Positions 34,921 through 48,400 of a stretch of DNA of 64,000 nt are shown piece after piece. Each line of letters starts with the position of its first letter. Positions within the stretch are counted from its first letter, which is position 1. Below the pieces are notes generated by a model. The model was not told where the DNA came from, did no database searches, and worked only from the letters and a program-made list of their open reading frames with translations. Made by a program: the position numbers and the translations under genes. Source of the DNA: Apostichopus japonicus (Eukaryota > Echinodermata > Holothuroidea > Aspidochirotida > Stichopodidae); contig NC_092569.1 of NCBI RefSeq assembly GCF_037975245.1, positions 29,348,168 through 29,412,167 of the forward strand, in the 5' to 3' direction.

Positions 34921-35911
34921 GTACAATTTAAGCAAACCAAATGTAATCAAAGAAGAGGAATTAATTAGCATTTTACTAGTTTGTAAAAAGTTTATATTTA
35001 TTAGTTGGTAATAATATCTAAAATAGGCTATTAAAACACCAAACTACAAACAAACCCCACTCAAAGCGAAAACAAATCGAGGCATAGCATAGAAAAGCAA
35101 AGTATGGGATTTCGTTTTAATCAAGAATATATAAAGAGAACCAGATTTTCAAAATGCCCTCTAGATTTCCTCAGGTGATATATCTGCTATACGCAAAGGT
35201 AGAGCAAGCTATGCATGAACAATTTACGCAAGATTTCAAAGGTGAGGTGGTATCGAAAAGATAATTCTACATTTCTCCGACTGAGTTAGATAGGAGTAAG
35301 GTCCTTTATGGAAGGTCATTGCGGTGAATAAAGGATGTTATAAAGGGGGAGGTGAAGCTTAGGGGTGATTGAAGGCCACTTCAAAGTCAAGGGATTATGG
35401 GGATTAAGAACACCCCCACCCCCTCCCCATGAAGAGTTAAATGTTGAAACGGGTGCAATCTCCAGGTAAATTTAGTGTATAAATAACTGGGCCCGAATTC
35501 GGTATAATCGTAAAATAAATACTGTTACCTTTTTTGAGAGAGGTTGAAAAGACACACAAGGGTAAGGGTTATAATTCTTATCCATTTCCCCACCGCACTG
35601 AATGTAAACGTACCCCAACGGAAAGATAGAGGTAAGAGGGGAGGCCATACACTCTTTAACATGTTTTAATTGCCGAAGGTATGGATCTAAAAGTTTACTG
35701 CTGTCATTAATATAGGTCCAATAATGGCCAATCATTTTCAAAAGTAAAAATTCTTTTGTTCCAGAATTTTTGAGTAGATTTGATAAATGTTCCAGATTTT
35801 TTTAGTAGTGTGACGTTGACATAGCCATATCTTAATTAATAACTAATTCACGCAATGATAAATTAAAGAAGAATTCAACGTGACCGACACTGTACTGTAT
35901 ACTTCTTATAG

Positions 35912-35917
35912 TTTATT
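35912..35917 (-). promoter_or_regulatory. Poly(A) signal AATAAA, paralogue B
   Basis: AATAAA in the conserved context CCGAATAAA, about 235 bp past the stop, at the position homologous to the signals of A and C. Confidence 0.5.
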
Positions 35918-36149
35918 CGGAAATTCCACATTATTGCAATTTCTCAACATTTTTATAATTTTCAATGACCATAACATAAATAAATGAATTAATTGTCACA
36001 TAAATTAGATATCAAAATGTAGACGTATATCTGGGTCTATTCATAGTTACGTCCTGCTGCTCTAAACAGAGATGAGAGCCAAATTCCTCGATAATACAAT
36101 GTTACATTAGTACACTCTGTTATATAGACCACTCCGTAATCAGAACTGT

Positions 36150-36496
36150 TTATGTCTGCACTGGTCGTATTTTCATATCTGCATATTGTAGGCCGCAGTT
36201 GTATCCACTAAGGTTAGTCCAGTATATGTTCGTTCCTTGAGTTGAGCCGTCGTAGTCTCCGTTGAGGTGAGAATAGGCGCAAATAGCACACCTGCTGCTT
36301 CCGTAAGGGAAATAATCGCAATAATATTCACTAGTGCGGCAATAAGAATAACTATAATAATAATAATAATAATAATAATAACCGAACCACCAGGCTCCTT
36401 GGTGCTTCTCAGCGCAGTCAAAATCACTCCACTCATCATTGTCTTCACCACGTGTGCTGAATGGTTTGTTGTTGCTAAACGACATAGCATCATAAC
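36150..36496 (-). CDS. Paralogue B FReD2 C-terminal exon with nine-Tyr run
   Basis: 347 nt, entered in phase 1, ending RPVQT and TAA, two residues longer than A and C. It has FSTRGEDNDEW at the calcium-site position (A has DRDND), CAEKHQGAWWF, then a run of nine Tyr encoded by a TAT repeat, four insertion cysteines, and SHLNGDY. In this copy it is out of frame with the upstream exon because of the 2-nt deletion. Confidence 0.82.
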
Positions 36497-39400
36497 CTAC
36501 GTATTCGAGAAAGAAAACAAACTTCAAATGTTACGTGCACTGTATCTTGCCGTATTTTATATGACTTATTGTTAATATTAGCACTTTTCTAGTAATCTGT
36601 GGTGATACCACTTCAGATTATTATATGCAATTTCACAGAGGTTTTCTACGTGTGTTTGGTAAATTTCTCAAGTTTGTACCCTGCAAACACTTGTTTATTA
36701 CGAATATTACCGATAACTAGCCGTAAGGTGTAATTTATATTATTGTATTTGACACTCATTAGCAATCAATATATTGTTCTAAATTTCCAAAATTTTATTC
36801 AAAAATAGACACGGCATATTGTTTGTTTGTTTTTTAGCTTATTATTTTCATCTGCTCATTAATTAGATAGTAAGTTTATTGTTCAGCGATTAGTGCCAGT
36901 AATAGTAAACTTTCTTACAAAATTATTTTCCAATGTCTCAAAAATTAGATACTTTCGGGGTGCAAAGTTAAAACAATTTATTCATACAAAACGATGAATC
37001 TACCTAGACTGTTTCAAAGCTACATTCCATCAATATTTGTGCAAGCTATGAAACTTCTTCCTGTCTACGTGGCTGTTTTTGCACTGATCATGTGACTATC
37101 ACGCAGTAGGCTAAGTTGTGGTTTATAACTCTCCTGTTACGTTATCGGTTATTTTTGTTTTTGTTGTTTTGCTAAAATCATGCTTACTAATGTGTGTAAA
37201 AATAACATAATTGTTTCATGTGTATTTGTTAATGGTGTCATCGGTGCATCATCATTTATGTCAATGTCCACACAAATCACGAAGTTCAATTTAAGAGAGG
37301 CAATGACCTTCTTTCGTTGGCACTGTCAGTGAGACTGATCACAGAGGACTATTTGAAAAATTAAATATGTCACTGCTTATGTGTATATATATATATATAT
37401 ATATATACATACATACACATAAGCAGTGACATGTTATATATATATATATATATATATATATTTAATATGTTACATATTTTAATTTGTATATGATTGATGT
37501 TCAATGTGAAAAGGTTAAGAAATAAAATGGCCAGTATAGGTTATTTACTATTTTTTCAGAATGTGTAGATTTCGCACCTAGACATACGCTACGAGAGCAA
37601 TGGTTGTTGGATAGGATGTGTGAATATGTAAATTAGGCTATTAAATACATTTCAGGTTCAATATGAAGTTTCATTGATAAGTGACTAAATGCTAAGGAAA
37701 CAGGATAAATGCTCTCTCACTCATGGATATATTTAGCTACCTGCCTTTTACGCTTAATTACCATGTTTCGTGAGTTATTTGCATTAATTATTTCACAACA
37801 ACTAAATATTTATGTGGATATACCTTCCAATATTTTAATGAATTATTTGCCAACAAACATCTGTTAGATCATGTGTTAAAACATGCAGATATGCTTTTAC
37901 TGTAAAACAATGACGAACGTAGAGAATGTCATTGTTATTTGTTAGAATGCATGTAATTAGTAAATGGCAAATAATGATACCAATAAAATACAGAGTTGCT
38001 TACCTGCATTTCCACTATATGATCCAATTGATAGTCGGTATTTGTCCGCATCGTCACTGATGCTAAAGGAGGAATAGAGGGCGTAATACGATGAACTTCT
38101 TGAATCGGTGAGGTCTATCCGAAGACTGTACGTTTTTTGGTTTGTAATTGCGTGTATGTAATCATTACCGAGCCAATGATCACGAGTAGGATCTTCAAAT
38201 CCGGTCTTGTATTCAGCCCAGGTACGAGAAATTAACAGCGGCGCTTGATCGTCGCTGAATGACCTATGAGCATAAAGAGAAATTTACATGTAACAGGAGT
38301 AAGTGAAAATATGTAATGTGTCTTCCACAATCTCGCAGAACAAATGAATTCAGAAACAAGACACTTAACTGGTTTAAATATTCGTGCACAACTCACCGTC
38401 CATCCTCCTCCGTTACTTTCCATCTCACAGTAAACCTGAATACCGCTTGGCAAACCATCAGGGTAAATGGTGTAAACTCCATCACTGCGCGTACTGGACA
38501 CATACAGCTCGTAGCAATCTTTTGCAATCACGCGGGTGCACGTCACTCCGTCTCCTTCGTAGCCATCATTACAGTAACATTTACGGTCACCGTTCCTCGT
38601 ATCACAGGTTGCGTGAGCACTGCACCGGTAACTCTCATCTATAAGCCGGTTGTTCCTACAAGTTGATTTTCGTGTACATCTTGAATTAGCGTAAAACTGG
38701 CCCTCCTAATTTAAGATATTCAGTGAGGAAAAAAATGAATTACGAATTTGCTGTTGTCACAATGAAATGTACAGGATTTCAACGGTAAATGACAAACGCA
38801 AAATTCCCCTTGACTGATATAGTGGAAGGTAAGAACCTTGATGAAAGTTGTAAGAGGTATTGATAACGACTTCAAAGAAGGGGGCCTAGTTATTCGTCAT
38901 TAAGAATAATATCCGTTTAAATGTTGCATTCAACAAATTATTTCGATATTTTCGATACATTAGGCCTGCAATTAGTTCATACTGCAAAACTGTTGTAAGG
39001 TGTATCAATACATTTTTGTGTTGTGTTTAAAAAGGGGTTGCACACCCGTATAAGAGAAGTGTTATGCTTCCCGACTAAATGTAGTACATCCCTCGACTGA
39101 CAGTTTGGCTCGACTGGCGTCGGGAGTGGGTCCATGGTCTCGCTTAACCGCGATGCGAACGCTACTTGGTTATTTGTAAATGTAATACGATACTCAACAA
39201 GTTTAAATAGTAAAAGGATTCTTTCTAATTATATGGAAAATGAATTAAAAGCAAATCATATAAAATTTCATAACAGAACCTTACTGACCCTTAACACACT
39301 TCCTTTGTCAGCAACGAAGCAGTTGTGGGTGCACGTCACTCCGTCCCCTTGGTAGTTTGGATTGCAGTAACATTTACGGACACCGTTCCTCGTATCACAG

Positions 39401-42400
39401 GTTGCGTGTTCACTACACCGGTAACTCTCATCTATAAGACGGTTGTTTCTACAAGTTGATTTTCGTGAACATCCTAGATTAGCCTGAAACTGGCCCTCCT
39501 AAGTTAGATATTTAGTGAAAATACTAATAAATGAATTATGAATTGCAGGTGTGAGAGTGTAATGTACCGCATGACAAATGCAAAATTCCCCTCGATTGAT
39601 TTATGTAAAGGTATGAAGCTTTAAGAAAGTTTTATGAGATCTTGATACCGACTCCAAAAAGGTGGCCTAGGGATTCGCATTGAAAAATAAATAGCCGTTA
39701 AATGTTGCATTCAACAACTTATTTTGATATTTTCGATACATTAGGCTTGCAATTGGTTCTAACTGTAAATTGTGGTAAGAAGTATGTATGCATTTTTGTG
39801 AAAGGTTGATAAAAGGCGTTGCACAACCGTGGGAGAAGTCTTATGCTTTCCGACTATGTAGTATATCCTTCGACTGACAGATTTGTCTGGACTGGCTTCG
39901 GAAGTAAGGTCACCTCTGCCCAACTGCGATGCAAGCGCTATTCAGTTATCTCTAAATGTAATGCGATAACCAACAAGTTTAAGTAGATATAGGTTTCCTT
40001 TGCATTATATGGACCATGAACTATGAGAAAAAGTATTTAAAATGCAATTACAGAACCGTACTGACCGTTAATACACTTCCTCTGTCAGCAACGAAGCAGT
40101 TGTGGGTGCACGTCACTCCGTCCCCTTGGTAGTTTGGATCGCAGAAACATTTACGGACACCGTTCCTCGTATCACAGGTTGCGTGTTCACTACACTGGTA
40201 ACTACTATCTACAAGCCGGTTGTTCCTACAAGTTGATTTTCGTGTACATCTTGAATTAGCGTAAAACTGGCCCTCCTAATGTAAGATATTCAGTAAAATA
40301 AATGAATTATGAATTTGCTGTTGTCACAATGAAATGTACAGGATTTCCACGTTGTATGACCAAACAAAATTCCCCTCAACTGATGTATGTAAAGGTATGA
40401 ACTTGGATGGAAGTTTTATGAGGTCTTGATACCAACTCCGAAGTAGGGGGGATAGGGATTCGCCTTCAAATAGGTAGCTGCTAAATGTTGCATTCAAGGG
40501 TTTATTGCGACTATACATGAGCAGGATAACTATTTCTAACTGCAAGACTGTGATAAGCAGTATCCATGAATGTTTGTGAAAGGTTTATCAAGTAGTTGCA
40601 CATCCGTGTAGGAGTGGTCTAATGTTTCCCGGCTAAATTTAATACATCCCTCGACTGACAGTTTTGTCTGGACTGGTGTCGGAAGTGAGGTCCCAGACCC
40701 CAGCTCAACCGCGATGGAAGCGCTAGTCATTTACATCTAAATGTAATGCGATAACCAACAAGTTTAAGTAGTAAAAAGTATCCTTCTAATTATATGGACG
40801 ATGAAATATGAGAAAAGTATTTAAAATGCCATTACAGAACCTTACTGACCCTTAATACACTTCCTTTGTCAGCAACGAAGCAGTTGTGGGTGCATGTCAT
40901 TCCGTCCCCGTGGTAGTTTTGATCGCAGTAACATTTACGGACACCGGTCCTCGTATCGCAGATTGCGTGTTCACTACACTGGTAACTCTCATCTATAAGC
41001 CGGTTGTTCCTACAAGTTGATTTTCGTGTACATCTTGAATTAGGGTGAAACTGGCCCTCCTAAGTTAGATATTCAGTAAAAAAAACAAAGTGAATATACG
41101 CATTTGCAGTTGTCACAATGAAATGTACAATATTTTAACGTTGTATGACTAATGCAAAATGACTGATATAGGTATGGGTATGATCCTTCAAGAAAGTTTC
41201 ATGAGGTCTTGATACCAAATCCAAAGTAGGGAAGGGGGTGTAGGAATTCGTCATTAACAAAAATAGCCGTCAAATGATGCATACAACAACTTATTTCGAT
41301 ATTTTCGATACATTAGGCCTGCAATTAGTTCATACTGCAAGACTGTGGTAAGGTGTATCTATAAATTTTTGTGTAAGGTTTATGAAGGGGTTGCACACCC
41401 GTAAAGGAGAAGTGTTATGCTTCCCGACTAAATGTAGTACATCCCTCGACTGACAGTTTTGTCTGGACTGGCGTCGGGAGTGGGTCCATAATCTGGGTTA
41501 ATCGCGATGCGAACGCTACTTGGATATTTGTTAATGTATTGCGATACTCAACAAGTTTAAATAGTAAAAGGATTCTTTCTAATTATATGGAAAATTAATT
41601 AAAAGCAAATCTTATAAAATTTCATAACAGATTGTACTGACCCTTAATACACTTCCTTTGTCAGCAACGAAGCAGTTGTGGGTGCACGTCACTCCGTCCC
41701 CATGGTAGTTTTGATTGCAGTAACATTTACGGACACCGGTCCTCGTATCACAGGTTGCGTGTTCACTACACTGGTAACTCTCTTCTATAAGACGGTTGTT
41801 CATACAAGTTGATTTTCGTGTACATCCTGAATTAGCGTGAAACTGGTCCTCCTAAGTTAAATATTTAGTGAAAATACCAATAAATGAATTATGAATTGCA
41901 GGTGTTAGAGTGTAATGTACCGCATGACAAATGCAAAATTCCCCTCGATGGATTTAGGTAAAGGTATGAAACTTTAAGAAATTTTGATAAGGTCTTGATA
42001 CCGACTCCAAAGAAGTTGGCCTAGGGATTCGCATTGAAAACAAATAGCCGTTAAATGTTGCATTCAACAACTTATTCGATATTTTCGATACATTAGGCTT
42101 GCAATTGGTTCTAACTTGGATACTGTGGTAGGAAGTATGTATACTTTTTTTTTGAAATGTTTATAAAGGGGTTGCACACCCGTATAGGAGTGGTCTTATG
42201 CTTCCCGCTTAAGTTTAATACATCCCTCGACACATCTTGTATTGATGTAAAAACTGCCCTCCTAATTTAAGATATTCAGCAAAACAAAACTAATAAATAA
42301 ATTATGAATTTGCGGTTTTAACATTGAAATGTACGGAATTTCAACGGTGGGTGGCCAATCCTCTCAACCGCGATTCGTATACTTCTCGGTTATATGTTAA

Positions 42401-45400
42401 TGTAATGCAATGATCAACAAGTTTAAATAGTAAATGGTTTCCTTTTACTTATATTGAACATTAATTAAAAGTAAATCATTTAAATTGAAACAACCATACT
42501 GACCGTTAATACACTTCCTTTGTCAGCAACGAAGCAGTTGCATTGGTTCAGAGGGATGCATTGTTCTTCCTGTCTCAGATAATCACCGACACAAACACAT
42601 TGCTCTGTTTCTCTACGAGATGTAGCCGAGATGCAAGTGTCAGGGTCATCACAAGTCCTCTCACATATCTCATTGCTAAATATCTCATTAGCCGGACACC
42701 GTTCAGGGATTATTCCTAGAGAACAGGACAGAATAAAATGTAAATAATAGTAACCGGTATCAGACACGAAGTATAAGACACGTGGCAAAGAATAGTTTTT
42801 GTCATTCCTTCAATACTATCAATACTATACAATGGCTATCAGAACGTTACTGAAAAGAAACATACCTTCAGAAGCATTTTGAATTAATCTAGAATATTTT
42901 AAATCATCTAGTGGTCGTTCCGTAGTCACATTAATGTTAATATAAATTCAGCATTACGAGATAACAACCCATCCTTTATTGAACAACTGGTTTGAAACCA
43001 AATAGTCATATCCTATTTCTGTTCACAGTTTCTCTCGGTGTTAGTTAACTGCTTTCTGAAAACAATGATAATTAATAACAGCATCGAATCATTTGCGTTG
43101 GTTGTTCTGATCAAACTGGGAGACGTAACTGTTTTAAGTGTAAACGTTCTGTTGTCCAAACGTTAGATACTGTTTCTTGTTCAGAGCCAAGATAAGAGTT
43201 AAGTACGAAGCAGTCTTACAGTAAGTGTGTAATTACACTTTGGCCAGAATAAACAATTAAGTTTAAACACGTTTACATTTTAAATTTAATAAACGATCAC
43301 AATTATTTTTAATTTTTGGCTTTAAATTTAATAAGAATGTAAAAGACACTTACCATCTGATTTTACGAATGTACCTAAACTAGAGATATGATATTTCCCC
43401 CATTCATCTGAGATTCGAAACTTGTCGTATGTAACATAGTAAGTATCTCCAGCAACGTTCTCAAAGTCCATTCGCAGTTGGTACCGCTTTTGATTTGTTA
43501 AGACGGTAATTTTCTCATTTCCGATCCAAAACTCACTTCCTAGAAAGCCAAAGCCATTTCTGAATTCTTTCCAATTTCTATTAAAATTGACAGAATCCGA
43601 TCTTCGTCGCTGTAATACCTACAACGAATATCAAAGAAGTCAAGCTTTGACTAGGACGTTATTAAAAATGTATTATTCTTTCCTTCCTGCAATGCGATTA
43701 GTTGCTAACAGTTACAACAGAGAAAAAAAACTTATAATTTCTAATTTTACTTCGTAGTGTGGGCTGGAGGTTTACAGTTTTCTTAGAAGATGAACCACAG
43801 TGTACTTAATTTCAAAATAAATAAATTAATTGATTCATATTTCGTTTCGAAAAAAAATATCAAAATTATGAAATAACCATTTTGTATGAAATCGGTACAT
43901 ATTCGTCTATGCAAAATTGAATACATTTGTACAAAACTAGTTAAAGTTGAAAAGGAGAAATCAAGTAAACACCCATACCGTCCATCCACCACTATCAAGA
44001 TCATTATCACAGTAAGCCTCAAACGGTTCCGGATAGCCATCTGGTTTAATAAGGAACACTCCAGATGTATTGTGGGTAGAGGAACAGGTATTCGATACTT
44101 CTTTGCAATCCCTCGGATACGCTGGTTGTTGAAAAACAAAGTATGATATACCTTTATGGAAAGGAAAACAAAGTAAAAATGTTATTGCAATTGAAAATTC
44201 AGTTCAATTAATGAATATATCGCCTTTGATTATATGTCAATTGTTATAGACATGGATTAGTTACTATGAGAGTAAGATAATAGGTCAGTTTTTATACCAA
44301 TTATTACTCAACTACCATATAAAGGGAAGATATAGCGACTAAATCAAATACAGTAATCGTCATTTAATTCATATATGTTTTGAAGCATTGGTTCTCAGTC
44401 TGCAATGGAAATTGATTTTGCATCAAGTTTCCGTAGTTATCAATCATATCCAAGTTTGATCAAAAGACTCATGAAAAAAGTCAAATTCCATTTAACTTAC
44501 CTGGAAAAAAAATAGATGTAGCACGTAGAACATGACATGATCAAAATATACGGCTCAGAGGAAATCAATGTTATAATATATGTTAGGAAATGGTGGCACG
44601 ATTGAAAAACAAAACGTCTAGAGCGACCATTAAATAACCTTGAACATTCCAAGCCTTTCAATTTGTCCAACTGATGTGTTAACGTTTATAATACATAGGT
44701 GATATAACTTACAGAGGTTGCTTCTTATTATAACGTAAATCATATAACATTACAATTACACCTACCTGAAGATCTTCCCTCGGCACTGACGATTACCTGT
44801 GTAATAATAGACATTTCTGAATACATTACAAGACATACAGAGTATTGCAATCAACACTAAGCAGGATCAGATTAAATCTAATGTTAATGTATAATGAACC
44901 AGTTCGAGGGAAAGGAAGAGCATTTCGAGAACTTGTCCCAAAAAATGTTATATTAAAACAAGTAATGTCGATTTGAACTATGGTAAATTCTCCTGATCAC
45001 CACTTTATATGATTTGCTTGTTTTTTCTATATTCCATATCTGATTTACAGGTCAATGATTACTTACAGAGTGCAACTTTCTTCCAGGAAGCATTAGATTG
45101 GCATTTTCCACTCTCGTACATGATATGCAAGCTAACGCGAGAGAACAAAGGCAATAGCCGGCTGCTTGAATAAACTGCTTTGTTGCTTAATGCAGACAGA
45201 TGTTCTTTGTTCATGTTATATTTTGACATAAGAACATTTCAGACATGAGTTGTAACGCATTTGTGTTTGACAGTCCATCATAACGGGTATGGATCATAAG
45301 CTATTCTTTCTGGAATACAATTACTGTTTTTTGATACTTACCGTGCACATGAAACACTGCGAATTAAAGGTGCCATTTTACTTGTAAGGTAAGTGCATAG

Positions 45401-48400
45401 ACATATACCATTATACCTTACTAAATAAACAAGTGAAGCAGCACTGTAGAAGCTCAGCTAAGCTTCTATTTGATAAGTTTGTTTCAAGTGTTGTGCAGAT
45501 ATCCTGAATATTGGTTTTGGCCGATATCCGATATTACAATCCCAATATCGGCCCATATTCCGATATTTTAAACAGCAATAATGATGGTCAAACTACACGT
45601 TAAGTCTTGCTTTAATACATACAGTATCATAATTATAATCGACTGTCTTAAGTTATTGTCGTTTTTCACAACTCAAACGCAGTAACAGCTTATTTAACTA
45701 TCATTTGCTGAAAAAAGGGCATATTCTATAACATGTTTCCTATCCTAAATAAACGATTACATTTCCCACCAAGTTGATATGCATGGAATTATGTGCTATC
45801 ATTTTGTGTGTGTAAAAACACAAGCCTAGACTTCCTGTTTCTTCTGTTGCACTATTCGTTACTCTGTTTGACCAACTATGTGCAACACTTAGGCTGCAAG
45901 TCTTATACAAACTGCCTTCAAATGGAGCCACGAATTTCTTAGCAAAAGTGACATCATGTCACGAATAAGCTCATTTAATGTAGAAAAGACAGGAGCATTT
46001 CCCGGCTAAGAACTTTAACTACTCCTTGTGTTTAACTTTTTCTACGATTTTCTAATTACCGTAGACAATTATGTCCTTCCATTAGCCGGCTATACTAACA
46101 GCTAAGCCTAGCCAAAATTAGCAAGTGCTTCGTGTTTGAAATATTTCGTAAACCAGTCGACAACAAATTGTGATAAGCAAACTTGATTCTCAAACTAAAA
46201 TCTTTTCTTTACCCATTGCTGTTTCACAGAATGCATACATGATACTCTTTGCAGCTTTTGAAAGGTACATAATGAGTTAGTAGGGGGTTTCCATGTGATA
46301 AAACTTTTATTCTCAGCCTAAGACTCAGAAGCACTGTGCAAGTTAGTGTGATAGGCTACTACAAGTCATATACATATAGTTCCATAAGTTACTTCTTACA
46401 TTGTGTTACACCCCGGTGCATTTTTCGTAGGTCTGAATATGCCATATTTACAACTTTGCTTGTGCAAAATGTTTCTTGGACTCTTGCCAAGAATATTTGC
46501 AAGGGCAAAACAGTGAAATTTATTTTAAAGCGCGACAGAGACTGCTTTTTACGGGCTATAAGAAGCGTTAAGTGGCCTGACTGGTCCGTTTATATCTATA
46601 AATATAAATCAGAACTGCTTGTTTGACAAGCTGATCGGCATATTGGCCACTGGCTATGAATCGAAATCGAAACTGAGGCTAAAATTGTTGAGAACATTGC
46701 AAAAACAAGAAGTGGCTTTGTTATGGAAAAAAAAGTTCAAAATCGGTTTGCCGTTATCGGCATTGGGCCTTAGTTTCATGATGCCGATATGCCGCCGATA
46801 TCACAAACTATTATTGGCGCAACACTAGTTTTGATTGGAAATATTTTGAGCAGTTTTATCCATATTTTTGTTCGTAAGGTATCAGTCATAGGTTAAATAA
46901 CGATGTCAGTACCTTATGCCGTATGCTCCTTCTTAGCAGACATAGGCCTAGTTTTTTACAATGTTAGAAATTTGTAATACTTGAAATGGTAACTCCGAAA
47001 TGTAAGACAACAACATTAAAAGCTAAATCAACATATTCACTTGGTATAGAAGAAAAATAAAGATTTAACGTTAAAATTGTGTCATCTACAACATGATGAT
47101 AACATTACATAGTGTGTCATTGCTCTCGTAACAGTAGAGAAGGGTCGGAAGCAGCTTAAACAAATACATTTTTTCTTGTTTGGTAACTCCGAATAATACT
47201 AATATAGACAGGTTAGAACAGCCAAGCACATTACAATTCAAATTTTATGAAATGACGATGATGTCTGTCAAGACAAAAACATAATGTATAGCATTTCCAG
47301 TACATGAAGTGAATCTAGACAATTCTCTGAATAACCAGAAGAAAAAAAAACAAGCTGTAAAACATTCCTGGAAGTTTAACAGTTCTCTGATGTTTTCTTC
47401 TCCATCAAATTTGTGAAAATTCTTGAAAACAATGTTTTCACATGGGTCATCTTGTCAATAGTTTTAACACGTCGAACAGGTCAAGGGTTACTTTTGGCAC
47501 AATTTAGTATCCTTCTAGAAGAATATGGCCATTAGATACAAGACTATGGTATCACATTTACCTAAAGTTATAAATTATAAAATCTACATAATCGAAATCA
47601 TTACGTGGATTGATTTGAGCTATTTAGGAGTACATTTTATACTTTGCTGTTGCCAAAAGAGTAAAGTACACAATATAATACAATCTCTACAAAGAGATTG
47701 AAGCGTAACGGGGAGGGAGGGGGCGGGAGATATATTTTTATCGTCGAATATGTTATTCTGGAAGCAACGCCTTACACTGTTTGAGACGTTACTGCTGTCT
47801 CTGTACACTACATTGTATTTATAATCACAGAATGCTAAATATCACATGCCGTATTTTCCCTTTATAAAATGCTGGTGCGAACTATTGCCAGAACATATCA
47901 TTTGGAGGAATTCAATTTGATATCTTTTAACATACTACCATACATGGAGTAGTTATAAGTGTTACGACATTACTTTCCAGTTTTTGCAACATGTTAGAAA
48001 AGAGACATTTAAATACAGTGTGATATATTTAATGTTTAATTTTTACAAATCTATCATCAATGTCCATTTTAAGTATTGGGAGAGTTCACTTTTGGATACT
48101 GAACTACATTACAACTTACATGTTACTGTTAAACGACAAACGAAACTTTAAGTTATTTAGCCACATGGTATAATAAAGGGAAGGTGTGAGTCGTGTGGGA
48201 AGGAGGAAGTCATAAAAGACAGCGAAGAGGGAGAGTATGGGTGGGGATCGGTGACTACTCCCATCGCATACATGTTTTGGAGATAGAGTACATTTTCAGT
48301 AGGAGAGTATGTATATCTGTCTTTCTCGTAGCAGTTTATTTCCAGATTATACATTGCCACTAAATGAACTATTTCTCACAGTTGTAGTTAATATATGCAT

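Larger units (their letters stand above)
8788..35140. repeat. Segmental duplication unit A (about 26.3 kb)
   Basis: The unit starts near an AACAGATT...GGTTCCCT motif at about 8788, which recurs at about 35140 (unit B) and 59360 (unit C). Its right part matches 42.8-56.0 kb almost continuously: gene exons, intron 1, the hAT-like repeat, upstream DNA and the coiled-coil exon. It holds the whole 20-exon FReD/TIL/EGF gene. Boundaries are by eye and good to perhaps 50 bp. Confidence 0.7.
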
